From NCBI RefSeq assembly GCF_011075055.1, contig NC_058141.1, positions 14,269,639 through 14,333,638 of the forward strand: a stretch of 64,000 bases of DNA. The letters are read 5' to 3'. This document shows positions 14,264-26,259 of this stretch, piece by piece. The translations under genes were made by a program, and so were the position numbers. Source of the stretch: Mangifera indica. Taxonomy: Eukaryota > Streptophyta > Magnoliopsida > Sapindales > Anacardiaceae. The first letter of the stretch is position 1; each line of letters opens with the position of its first letter. A model generated the notes under the pieces. It saw nothing but the letters and a program-made list of their open reading frames with translations, did no database searches and had not been told where the DNA came from.

Positions 14264-14444
14264 GAAACTAATAAAAAAATATGTTGAGTGATATACACGG
14301 GAGAGGATTTAGGATCCCTTACTTATGAATATCTTGTTGTCATTGTTAGTGAAAACTAATAAAAAAAAAATATTGAGTGATATACACAGGAGAGGATTCA
14401 AGATCCCTTGCTTATGAATATCTTGTTGTCACTGTCGGTGAAAA
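14264..14444. repeat. Tandem duplication of about 87 bp
   Basis: Two adjacent units share TATACAC(G/A)GGAGAGGATT and CTTATGAATATCTTGTTGTC in the same order. The first begins near 14264 and the second near 14351. They differ at several bases and in the length of an A run, so the duplication is not recent. Confidence 0.8.
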
Positions 14445-14776
14445 TGAGTGATAGTTGAGTAAGAAGTCGATATTCACATTGTGATTAATCTTTATGGGGG
14501 AACTGAAATTCTTAATAATGATGATATTATCATGACAACATCGTTTATCCATTGAGTGACAGCGGTAAGGTCACTAATAACTATGTTTAGTGTCGTACTC
14601 ATACTAAATATCGAAAGTTGCATACCAGTTACTGGGACTCGTTGATCTTCAATGGTAAGACTAGGTGATCCTAAAAGGGTTACATAGTCACTTCTTGAAT
14701 ATTTATTTTTTGTGATTTTGATAAAAAAAGAGTTTCAAGACACAACTTTACAACTCTTAACATGGTAAACACTAAT

Positions 14777-15220
14777 GTGTTTGGTTCAAATAATCTTTTG
14801 TTAAAAAAAAACAAAAGATTGCCATAAAAATATATTATCTATAAAATTATTCGGTGTAAATAATTATTATTATATTTGATAAAAACATATTAGAATAAAT
14901 TATTATTATGGTTGGTTAAATTTAATTAAAAAATACTAAGGTCTTATTTTATTTAAATATCTATGATATAATTACTCTAAAATATTATTTATATTATTTA
15001 TTATATTAATTAAAAATTAAAATATTTTTATTTTAAAAAAAATAAATAATAATATAATTATAAAAAAAAATTAAGATTACCTTTAAACTTTAAGAATGAG
15101 ATTGTAATAAAATTATTATTTATATTTCTTAGCTTATAAACATTACCAAAAATATTTTATTGTTTTATAAATCACACAAAATAAATTATTATAATATTCC
15201 TTTAATACCCAACCAAACAC
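14777..15220. mobile_element. Probable non-autonomous DNA element with 10-bp terminal inverted repeats
   Basis: GTGTTTGGTT at 14777-14786 is matched by its exact reverse complement at 15211-15220. The 444 bp between them are almost pure AT. Just inside the left end is a perfect hairpin: AATCTTTTGTT at 14792-14802 pairs with 14810-14820. GTGTTTGGTT ends are common in plant MITEs. No matching target duplication flanks the ends, so the superfamily is not settled. Confidence 0.45.
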
Positions 15221-15646
15221 CCAGCGCCAACATCAATCATAGGTGCTATCCAAGTACTTTACAGGACGGTTCCTTCACAGTAAGTAATCTCACAGCATAC
15301 AAGCTAAAATGATTTTTTGTTGCAATGGAAACCAAGAAAGGCAAAATTAAATGATGGTGATTCAGACAAAATGGATGCAATGATCCAGTGAAAAACATTG
15401 AAAAATGAACGGAAAGAAAAGGTCAAACTGGTAAATTCAAACGTCTGATTAGACAACAAAGAGAGGCATAATTTGGGGCATAAACTTATTTGGAAGATAC
15501 ATGGATTCAGTATTATCCTCTTTCTCATATCTCAGTTTAATGCTGTATGACTAACTTACAAGCACAATCCAATACTGTAATATGAAAAATTGTATATCTG
15601 GTTGTCTCACACATGACTTATTTCTGAAGTTCAAACTAAAATTTCT

Positions 15647-15883
15647 TCAACAACTGTTGTGCAAACGGTGATCAAGAAAAGAACCATCATCAAAGTTGAG
15701 AGAGTAACTGTGGATATCATAGCTATACTGCACATTCATCCTCTGCCATCCCAATGCTTGCTTCCAGAGAGACTTAAGTTTCCAGAACAACTGCATCACC
15801 ACATAAGATGTACTGCAACCACCGCCACTCGGGTCTTTTCTTTCCAGACTCACAAGTGTGACAGCGGAACCGGTGCTTCCCAT
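15647..15883 (-). CDS. Small unrecognised protein, 78 residues
   Basis: One open frame from MGSTGSAVTLVSLERKD to LDHRLHNSC. The protein has a glycine/serine-rich start, a basic tryptophan-rich middle (KLKSLWKQALGWQRMNVQYS) and an acidic SLNFDDGSF. This layout looks like a conserved small plant protein and not a chance frame, but I cannot name a family or function. Upstream the same frame stays open to a pyrimidine-rich acceptor near 15950 (residues PSSLNLYTKVEGDPVLEV), so a longer, spliced product or a spliced leader is possible. No signal peptide or membrane helix is visible. It lies downstream of the FANCF gene on the same strand, about 2 kb away, and phase and stop codons argue against its being a FANCF exon. 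Confidence 0.6.
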   Translation of the reverse strand: MGSTGSAVTLVSLERKDPSGGGCSTSYVVMQLFWKLKSLWKQALGWQRMNVQYSYDIHSYSLNFDDGSFLDHRLHNSC

Positions 15884-15959
15884 TTTCTTGCCCACTTCAA
15901 GAACTGGATCCCCTTCAACCTTTGTATACAAATTCAGGGAAGATGGCTTACAAGACCAA

Positions 15960-17867
15960 AAGCAAAAAGGAAACCAGGAGAAAATATAGTTACAAAGAAA
16001 ATAATAAGACCAATCTTTCAAAGCATCAATGCCCATTATCATGTGTCATTGTCCATAACATTATGTATTTAAATTACTTTATTATCACTGGCCCATTCAA
16101 CTTTTTCAACTAGGCCATCTGTCTCAACTCACTGTTCATATTAGGCTACTGATGTTATGTCACTACTGATCAGACCACAGTTTTGATATTAGCTAGTCCA
16201 CCAAAGAGTTGCCAAGTGCTTTAGCCTTTGAGACTTTGCTTAAGTTTTACTCTAGAGTTGAACTTTCCCAGGAAGCATCTAAGGGAAAAAGGTTGCATGA
16301 GAGTGGACTGCCCAAGAAAAGTTCTCACCGTCCATTACTAAATGAGTGATAATGACATGATTAAACACATTCTTCCATTTGCAAAATTCATAGCTTTCTC
16401 AGTTAAAGTTTGATCACATTTTATCCAGAAAAGGCCCCCACAAGATGTGAAAAAGACATTGTGGGGCAGATAAATTGATATTTTTAGAATAAGGTTCAAA
16501 CACTCTTCATTCAAGCAAAGAATGATCGACAATGATATATATGCATCAGATAAAGTTTTCTATCCATGTTTGTTCTATTCTACAGGAGATAACTTGTGAG
16601 CTCATATTTTCTGCAGTGTAACAGTACAGATATTTTATAATGTACCAAGTGTACACGTGTGAACACATGAATGTATCAGTCAGGGTGTAATTAATAAACT
16701 ATACTCCTTTAATTCATTATCTTGTGTCTAGATAGATATAAGCTTTTACTACTGCAGTATTATACCAGAATACACATGATCAAAAGCAGTATCAGAGCAG
16801 AACACACATGCTCTATATTTTTGTGAGGACCGAAATTGAAACCCAAAGCAATCTTGAGCCCTACAACATGCTCACAATCAAAACATCAGAAAGCACCAAA
16901 ACAGGTACTTATCTAAAAGAACTATCTTCTGTGAAGATTGGCAATAAAGAAAAGGAATTATATAAATGTGGAAAAGAGATTCTTACTCAAGAACAGAGGT
17001 AATGCTCAAGTTCACTGTCAAGCACTACTAGCACCAGACATTAGATGAGACCCACAAATATGAAATATGTAAAGCAACCAGATCCTTTCAGCAAGTTCAC
17101 CTGAGAATAATTAGATGTTGATTTCTTGTAAGATTTTAGTAGAAATCTATATAATGATCTTTGTAATATAAACATAAGTGTAGTTTCATGTCATTTGGGC
17201 AAGGAGGACAAAATTTAATAAAATTTGCAAAAGATATTACCAAGCAGTAAATAAAGAAAAGAAATTTTCATAAGTTTCTGTTGTCGGGTATAACCATGCA
17301 TGCAGAGCTTGTTTGTATCAAGGAGTTTGATTAAGCAGGTTGAACCTCTCAGGTAACAAACAGGCCAATGCCAATTTCTAATGTTCTTTTAGAAATTTCA
17401 TTGTCAGAAAAAATATGATCTCGTAAATCTAAGAGGATTCTATGTATGCCAGACTTCATTTAAAAAGCCCTCAGTAGCATGACCATTTTCTATTAGTTCT
17501 CCATACCAGGCTCAAGTTACCAGAGCAGAGTATGCTTCTAATCTGTTATCTGCATAACAATTCAGGTTATGGTAGCTTAATTTGATCGTAGATTCTTTTG
17601 CCGAGATGAAAAATGCAAGAGACGTGTAACAAAGGAAATTATTATTTAAGTACTTTGATGCTCTGTTTTCAGTTCTATGCAAGAATATATCAATATCCTC
17701 CCCCTGCCTTAAAAAAAATGCTCATTTAAATACAGATCCCCTTTCCATCTAAACTTAATGCCATTAATTTTAACAATAAATCACCATTAATATAATCAAC
17801 ATATAATACATAAAAATGACTAAGCATCTGAATAGCTGCAGGGAAAAGAGACAGGAGAATTGAGATA
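15960..17867. other. Spacer between the small gene and FANCF 3' end
   Basis: About 1.9 kb without a confident gene. The minus strand has an open stretch at about 17521-17706, but it has no supporting start or homology that I recognise. Leader or 3' untranslated sequence of the flanking genes probably takes up part of it. Confidence 0.5.
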
Positions 17868-20800
17868 CTAACAATCCTTGTGTTCCTTCCCATCTTTAAG
17901 ACATGTGCAGAATCTGCTAAGAAAATAGTTGTCAACTATTGATGGTAAGAAATATGTACCCAGAAAAAATTAAGATAATTTTTTTATCCTTATTACTATG
18001 AAACAGAAGGGGAGTGATAGTACAAACCTCATTGTTAAAGTATCTCCCTTGTAATGTGTCTCTATCTCACTCAAATAAAGTCCAAATAAAGGTGACCTGC
18101 AATACCAATTCAAAATCTTCAGTTGTCAAACACGCAGTGATAATGAGTTCTCCATCTCTCTATTCTTCAAGATCTTCCTTTTTTTTATTTTCTTTTTGTG
18201 TTAAGTTGAGTGTCTTTTGAATAAGTGGGGGATAGCAAAGTCTCATAATGTAGGTACTCATTTCTTTCCTACATGAAGTATGTGAAGTCCATAGCATATG
18301 TACAGAAACAATGAAGAATCATAACAGTACCACAATGGAATGGCAACTGATACAAGGACAGGCGGTAGTTTCCAGAGGTGATGAAGTTGACCACTTAATA
18401 ATTTAATCAGATACTCCAGAATGCAAGTATCCTACATTAAACCAGCAAAAAGATCATAGAAAGTAATAAAAAAATTATAGGCACACACAAGCAGCAAAGA
18501 ATTTAGAGCTAAAAGCTGGCTTAGTAGTTTCACTCACAAATAAATAAAAAATACATAACTAAAACAACAACTACAGCTCAATCCAATTAAAATTTGACCC
18601 AAAGTATAATTCATTTTCCCAAGGTTTATATAGTGATTGTATACTGAACAACTTCACTAACATGTGCTTTGTAAAATATTCTTTGGCACAAAAGAACTGC
18701 AGACATAATCTACCTAAATAGATATCCTTTGGACCTTGGATAAAGTGGAAATGGGGAGTGGTTTTGAGTAGATCCTAGGTTCTATATTTGATTAGACAAA
18801 GAAATATAAATATTTAGATGACATCAGGTTATGTATTAAATATTGAATCAAGCAAATTTTCATGATAGATGATTTTTGGTATACTTGTCCATTGATAAAG
18901 GGTAGATGAGGTACTAAACAGCTTTGAATTCATCATAAAAATAAAAGACCTTAAAGTTCATCATTTCCTCTTTAGAATGTAAATGTCGTATTCCCTTGCA
19001 TAATTCATGATACTGCTTTGAGATAGGTAGGGAATCATAAGAAACTGACATGAAATATTCAATCAAACAACTCCATTTGCTTCCAATGCATCCAAGTAAG
19101 AGAAGCTCCTAAGAAAAAAAAGACAAATAATTTTTATTAAGAAGAAGAAGATTATCTAACAGAAATCAGCATGGAAATTGGACAAATTGAAGAGCATGAC
19201 CTATAAAAAGCCACTATATGAACAAACTCAAGGTTAATTTAGCAATATGCCAACATAAACTGTATGGACCCGAGCAGAATCTTAAAAGACCAAATAATAT
19301 AACTAACTGAAAGCAAAAAAATATGATATTTCCTTACGAAACCAATATGTGATTCAACCTAGCAAACAAAAAAAAAATCAGCATTGATTTAGTCAATACA
19401 CACAAAATCAATCATAATGAATCTTTTACAGGTGGGCACATGTCTACAACTTGTATCAGTACAAATTACAGTAGCAAATACATCTGTACAGTTTACTGGA
19501 TGAAATCAAGGCTTTAGAATTTGCTAGAACTATAAAATTTATATCATCTCGTTATATTTCAAAATTTCAAACAACTTACAATGATTTCACTGAAATCATC
19601 ATCAGAGCCTTCTGCTGATATATGCAGCTGTTCAAATACTTGTACCCACTGGCTCTTGGGTGCAGAAAATATCATGCTTGCACCAGAGGCCAATCTAACG
19701 GTTCTCATATCAAGGAAATACAAGAAATTTCTTGATTTCCAGCAGTTCCATGTGACAAAATCAACCAAGTCATATTCACCCCTGGGAAGAAACTAAAAAA
19801 CCTTTAGTTCAGACCAAAACAAAAGGATAAAGAAAAGTTAAGCAGAAAAGGTATAGAAAACAAATAGAGATGTTCAGCATTGACTAAAGGATCATTCTAA
19901 TTGGTTATTTAATCAACCCAGCAAGGCCCACAAACAACTGCTAGTGGTAAAACATTGATATTTCAATTCCACCACTTAGGCAACTCTACCACATACCCCA
20001 TCAATGCCAGAGCTCTAACTTGGTTCAAATTTTCTTCACTGAAGCTATTATAAGGCCTGGTGCAACTACTGTGTTTCACAGCAGTGGAGAGGACATCTAA
20101 GCCTGCCTTAACTGTTGATATGCATGACAATGCTGACTGCCTCTTGGACAAGCCTTGAACAGCAAACGAAGTGAAATCACCAGCCGTACATTTATCAATC
20201 TTCTTAAGTGGAGAAACATCTGAAGATGACTTATATGAGTCCTTCACAAAACCCCTTGGTTCCAGAACCAAGTCAAGTGATGAATCAAGAAGCATCAACT
20301 TTTTGAGATACATATTAAAGCAATCATCCACCATCTTGGAAAGCTCATCAAGATCCATCTCCACTGTTGCTCTCAGGAAAGCGCTGAGATGTGCATCCCT
20401 CAAAGGTAAAGCATGTATGAAATATTCAGAAACAAAAGCTCTGGCTCTACTGAGAGTAGAACATGATAGATGGGAAAGACCCTGATCACCACAAATACAT
20501 AAAGAGCTATCACATCAAACTTACAGCATACTACTTAATATCTAATTGATTTCAAATCTAAATGCAGTGTAACAGTATAGGTATCGAAAGGCCAAATATA
20601 ATCCAAAACCTGAGGGAAGGAAGGATTGGCTGTCATTTCATTTACAGTTGCATCAAGTTCCTTAAATGAGTCCAGGTAAACATCTTTAGAGCTCAAGTGC
20701 CTAATAACCTACAAATCATCACCAGATGAAATTTAATTTTAATAACCCAGCAAAGAAAAATGGAATTCATATACAAACATATTAGCAAAACTCAGTCTGA

Positions 20801-21434
20801 GAATGAACCTAAATCAAAATTCAAAACCATAACAGAAAAGTGGGGATATTATTTAAGGGAAAGAAGCGAGTCAATAAACCCCACTTATGGCAGAGGTATA
20901 GCACGTAACAAACACAATGTCCCCAATAACATTTAGCAAGTGAAGGCCAGGACTTCATTAATGATCACAGAAATTTCACTGACACCTGTTGTATTTTTAG
21001 TAGGCATTTCTAAATATACACAGAAATAATGATTTTTCAAATATTTCCAATACTAACTACAAAGTAAAGAATGCATGGAGGACGAATAATGCCTTTAAAA
21101 CAAGAAACTGGGTCAAAAAAAAAAATGATAGGATCGTTTATTTAAAGAATTATAGATATGCTTTTCACTCATTGCTAACAAAATGCACCAAAATTGAGTA
21201 AGTACAGTGTTATAATAAAGACAGTCGATGAAAGAAAAGCGATAGAAAATGATAGAAGGTACTCACATTCTCAAAAAAGAGAGCCCATTGAAAAGCTTTC
21301 TTAATATTGTGGGCATCCCAGTGGGCAGGAAAGCCAGAAGACTGATACCCAGATGCCAGAATGAGTATATCTACAAACCCTTTTATCAATTTCATCATTT
21401 CATCTAAAGAAATTTCTGGGTAATTCCAACCCAT
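17868..21434 (-). CDS. FANCF: FANCF-like Fanconi anaemia core-complex subunit
   Basis: In animals FANCF joins FANCC and FANCE in the core complex that drives FANCD2 ubiquitination at crosslinks. In Arabidopsis these proteins are reported to limit meiotic crossovers. Minus-strand exons: 21267-21434, 20610-20708, 19976-20481, 19580-19781, 18950-19108, 18331-18431, 18028-18096 and 17868-17916, about 450 residues. The key evidence is HWDAHNIKKAFQWALFFENV at about residues 38-57, which aligns with human FANCF TWDPATVRRALQWARYLRHI. A second match is LLLGCIGSKWSCLIEYF against YLGLLTDWGQRLHYDL. The C-terminus ends RFCTCLKDGKEHKDC. The third exon's donor is ambiguous (19976 or 19973, both in phase), and the last acceptor is a CAG tandem (17916 or 17913). 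The gene lies between SUVR2 and CESA4 relatives, as in Arabidopsis. The family is otherwise poorly conserved, so the match rests on short motifs plus position. Confidence 0.75.
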
Positions 21435-21634
21435 AATCTTCTGTGCTTTGAAATGAAACCCAATTCGGTCGCTAGCGATCCAACTCAGTGGGTATTGAGT
21501 ATCGCGTAAATAAGGGTAGACTTTTCCGTCATCGAAAGGGATAGGCGCTGCCGTTTTCCTGCCTCATACGTTGATGTTATGTGTTATACTAATACTTGCT
21601 GCTGCTGCGGCGCGGTTTAAATTCGAATTAATAA

Positions 21635-23327
21635 GGGAAATTATAATTAAAGGCCAAAATTAAGGGGTCTAAGTGAAATTGTCTAAAACAATCAGGGTAA
21701 AACAAAAAAATTCAACTTTTGTGAAATGACCAAACTGCCCCTATATATAAACAGGGAAAATTTTCATATTTCCCACGGTAAACTTCCACGGTTCACTGTA
21801 CAAATCCAAAGAAAAATTACGCTCTTTCCATTGTCCCACGGTCATCGCACGATCAAACAGATTTCTGGCGATTTTCATGCTTTTCGACAACCGAAAATGG
21901 TAAAGAAGGTTAGTATATCTTCCGTAATCTTGTTTGGATCAAGTTATTGTTCATATTATTGAGATTTGAGTGAGATTTTACGGTTTAAAACTTTAGGGTT
22001 TCGATTTTGAACAATGTTTAAAATATTTTGATTCTTGGTTGTTTTCATTAAATTTGTTGAGGGGTTTTGTGTTATAGCCTATGTAGATTTGATTTATATT
22101 GAAATTGGAGGCTGAAATGACGAATTTTTGGCCGAAAAATACATCCGAAGTAATCAGCAGTGGGAACAGTGTATCCCACGATCATGACGAATACTCCCAT
22201 GGTCAGGAGACATTGACCGTAGGTTAGGGGGTTAAGTAGTTTTTTTAAAACATTAGGGAGCTGGCCGTCATAGATTAGTCCACGACGAACGTTTCTAAAA
22301 GTTGTCATGTGATAGTGGACTGCTGCCGTGAATACCATGGGTTGGGGGGGAAATTTACTTTTTTGAAACTGTAGGGGCACTAATAAATTCAAAAATTACT
22401 AAAGGGGTAAGAGATAAATATTGGACATGTTTGCAATAGAAATTTTCTCACGGGGTAAATTGACATTTTTCACATATAGGGTTTCTCAACGTATAGTTTT
22501 TGAATTTTATATCTGTTTTTTTTTTTTGTTTTAGGGTTTTCAATATGTAATTTTCGAAGTTGAGATTTAGTTTTTTTATTTTTGTGCCTTTTTAACACAT
22601 TTTACTATATAATGACGTAATTTCACTCAACATTTCGATTTTCTTGTTTATAAGATATATCAACTCGTATTTTTGAATTTCAGTTTCGTTTTTCTGAATT
22701 TCGTTGAATTTCAGTGTGCTGATTTATAATGCTCTTACAATATTTACTATCAAAATGCCCCCCATATTTTATAACATTTCATTTGACCTCTCATAATTAT
22801 CTTTTTCTTTATTTAACACCCTTGTATGTTGTCTTGTATCAAAATATACCTATCTATTCTTAAGATGTTATTTAAATCCTTTATATATTGTATAATATCA
22901 AAATACTCTCCATATTTATCTAACCTTGCATTTAACCCCTATATTATTATCTAATATTTAAGTACCCCTTTATATGATATATAAAGTAGATTTAACAAAT
23001 AAAATTAAGTTTTTAGATTAAGATTCGTATAAATACATTTTTTCTCACAAATAATCTTTTTTTGAATCGAATTCAGAAATACGAACTTCTTCCGTCCCAA
23101 CGAACCTGTACTAATTGATATTGAATAAAAATGAGAGTGAGAGTGAGTATAATAAGAGTGAGTGAGGGGAGTTTATATAGATTTAGAAAAGGGTAATTTT
23201 GGTATTTTAAAAAAAGTTTAGGGCATTTTGTTAGGAATAGGAAATTTGGGCATTTTTGCTTAAGAATAGTGAATTTGGACATTTTTGCTTAATTGAGGGG
23301 TATTTTCGCTATTTATTAGAATTTTCC
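21635..23327. mobile_element. Mutator-like transposable element (non-autonomous), 1693 bp
   Basis: The left end GGGAAATTATAATTAAAG and the right end, read backwards, GGAAAATTCTAATAAATA match at about 20 of the first 26 positions. Both sides are flanked by the same 9 bases, AATTAATAA, at 21626-21634 and 23328-23336. A 9-bp target duplication is the hallmark of Mutator elements. Inside are a TATA-like TATATAAA near 21740, a short ATG reading MVKK just before a splice donor (near 21897), degenerate tandem repeats at about 22.74-22.98 kb and a doubled 29-bp unit at 23235-23293. No transposase frame is present, so it must have been moved in trans. It sits between FANCF and the L23 gene. Confidence 0.8.
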
Positions 23328-24301
23328 AATTAATAATATTCTAAAAAATAATAGAAAACAGTTTGAGGAAAAGCGAAGGTAATTTTCAGACAGGAGAGTT
23401 TTTATAAGATAATCCAAATTTAATACATACACTAGAAGAGCTATTCGGAATGAACTTTTATATTTTTTGGCAATTTTTAAGAGCTGTTCAATTTGCTGAA
23501 AAAATTCACAACCAGCTACATCATCAAACATTGTCAACATTGGCATTTAACAAATCAATCTTGAGTACTAATATTTCAAATCTTATACATAGTTTCCTTT
23601 TCCATTATTTTCGTTTGTCTGCATTCCCCAGTTCAAATCGTTTCTATTACTGAGAGATTGACCTGACCATTGACAAACGCTATTCTTCCTAAGAAAATCA
23701 CAAAATGACCTCTACCATTAAGGAGGTTTCCAAAAAAGAATCAACAGAGTGCTTGCACTTGCAGAGTTCCTTATAAAGATGTTTGTGGGCAATTTCCATC
23801 TTGTTTTACTATGAATTCAATTAATTTAACATACAAACCAGGTAAAAGTTTGTTTCTTTTTTTCCCAAATTTGCAAGGTCAATTGGGATCGCAGAGACAA
23901 ATTTGAATTCATTTTGATATCAAGCGTAATGCAGCTGCAAAAGTTACAGCAAAAGCTATCATCATGTTTGCCATAGCCAGTAGCGACCATAAAAATTCTT
24001 CTCCTGCATATCAATAGGGAAGTGGAAGATAAAATTAGCCCTAATGCATGTTATATGGCGAACACCATTATTAACTTGTCATGAAGAATACTGGGATGCA
24101 TCCATTTGGTTTTTTGGGAATTTTCTTGGAAAGTTGAAGCGATCTATCAGATTAATACTTTCAAAATTCCATGAATTTTCATCCAAAGTTAATCTCATTA
24201 GCATTTTTCCACAAATTTTCAAAAAGATATTTTCTCACCATTCAATTCATTTAATCAAATCTGGTTGAAAATAAATGGCCCCAAAAATATATTAAATAAA
24301 A

Positions 24302-24440
24302 CAATAAGACTATTCATCCACACTTTAACTTTACCATTTGGGTTTGTGTTTTCATATGAATAAATAATTTTGAATTAAAAATCATATAATAACATATTAA
24401 CACATTATCTATGTACTCGAATTGTATACAAGTAATATTG
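24302..24440. mobile_element. Foldback MITE of the CAATA family
   Basis: The ends CAATAAGACTATTCATCC and, read backwards, CAATATTACTTGTATACA resemble each other and the ends of the 34.3-kb element. The core AATAATTTTGAATTAA is the shared family core. The body is degraded and no target duplication is clear. Confidence 0.45.
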
Positions 24441-24751
24441 TTGAACCCTTGCAAAAGACAATAACAAGAATTGCTGACTCCTACAGGGGTATCATTTCAT
24501 GGTTTTGGAGTTACTCATATTTGAATTTCGGAAAAATCAACTCAAGATTGGGGTTGAGTATTGTTTTTAACTTGAGAGTTTGGCAATCACAGTGAACAAA
24601 ATTGATCAGATCATACTCACAACACCACATTCTATAACAAGAAATACATAAAACAAAATTAAAAATCAGAATTAATACTTTCAAAACAAAAATAAAAAAA
24701 AATAACTCAAATCTCATCAGGCAAAATTACCAACCTAAAAAAATTTCAATC

Positions 24752-25414
<663 letters not shown>

Positions 25415-25470
25415 GGTCGATCGGCTCTATGTCTGTCAGCGATTTCTCAACTGAGATGGAAACAAATGGT

Positions 25471-25489
25471 TTATATAGGTGTAGGGTTT
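25471..25489 (-). promoter_or_regulatory. TATA box and telo-box of the L23 gene
   Basis: On the minus strand TATATAA lies at 25471-25477, about 57 bases upstream of the start codon. Just upstream is AAACCCTA at 25482-25489. The telo-box (AAACCCTA) is a known promoter element of plant ribosomal-protein genes, so the pair fits this gene well. Confidence 0.65.
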
Positions 25490-25499
25490 TTTAGAGAGT

Positions 25500-26259
25500 T
25501 TCTGAGTGCTTGGATGCAAGGACGAGAACAAACTTGATAAATTAATTTAACCACACGACACCGTATACCCTCAACCATATTTAAATGTTCTCCACGCGCC
25601 GTTTCAGCTCAGTAGGAGACGCAAATAGAGACGGTAATGCGTGACATTTTAAGGCTCTTTCATTGTTTGTCTCAGACTTGTGTTTCGATAGTCATTCTAG
25701 TGTTATGTTTGTATTGTACTCTGCTTGCTTTTCAACTGGTCGCAGTCAGGGCGGAGGCAGAAATTTTTCTCCCGGGGTGTGGGGGCCAAAATAAATTTTC
25801 AATGAATAAAGGGGTCACGTGAGGAAGCTACATTTAAAGGACTAATTTAATATCCCCAAAAAGAAGTTATCTCGAACTCTTATACAACTCCTTTGAGATG
25901 GCATTGGAGTCTGAACAAGGGGGGTATATCACCCACCACAACCCTTCAACAGTATATATTTTACTGGCTACCAATCTACAAATTCTGGTGCCACAGAGCA
26001 GTAAAACAGAAGCTGAGAAACGCTTAGTTTTACCAAATTACTGCTGTCAAAGTTTTGCCCCAGGCTATTTTTCAGTAAGAAATACCTGCGTATCAAAATC
26101 GCAACTATCTGGGACAAATTTTCAACATATTTACTAAACCCTAATACAACAAAAGCCATTTTGAAAAGAACTACTCCCAGTGCCAAACTAAAATCCATTT
26201 CATCTGTTTCCTTCATCAAGGGAGATACTAATATATAATTGAATGCCTCACAGGTTGGT
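25500..26259. other. Spacer between L23 and SUVR2 genes
   Basis: About 750 bp. The left side is the L23 promoter, and the right side probably holds the 3' untranslated region of the SUVR2 gene. I saw no gene or clear repeat. Confidence 0.5.

Larger units (their letters stand above)
11000..15646. other. Long AT-rich spacer with element remnants
   Basis: No gene was recognised in this 4.6-kb stretch upstream of the PHR1-type gene. It contains a short direct repeat near 11.9 kb, a foldback MITE near 12.3 kb, an 87-bp tandem duplication near 14.3 kb and a DNA-element remnant at 14.8-15.2 kb, each listed separately. The part at 12.5-14.2 kb is less AT-rich but has no convincing open frame. Confidence 0.55.

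Noticed and set aside
17521..17872. Possible further FANCF exons downstream, including an open stretch reading GEDIDIFLHRTENRAS and a 37-base intron at 17836-17872
   Set aside because: The intron would be shorter than plant introns normally are, and the frame already ends naturally at the TAG at 17868-17870 after a family-like C-terminus.
20171..20485. 104-codon plus-strand frame
   Set aside because: It is antisense to the large FANCF exon, where the minus strand has the better protein and splice signals.
15300..21434. First reading of the 17.9-21.4 kb gene as the plant FLIP/FIRRM (DUF4487) protein
   Set aside because: The model is only about 450 residues, complete with a stop, against about 850 in human FIRRM, and the N-terminal motif matches FANCF better. 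The gene neighbourhood also favours FANCF.
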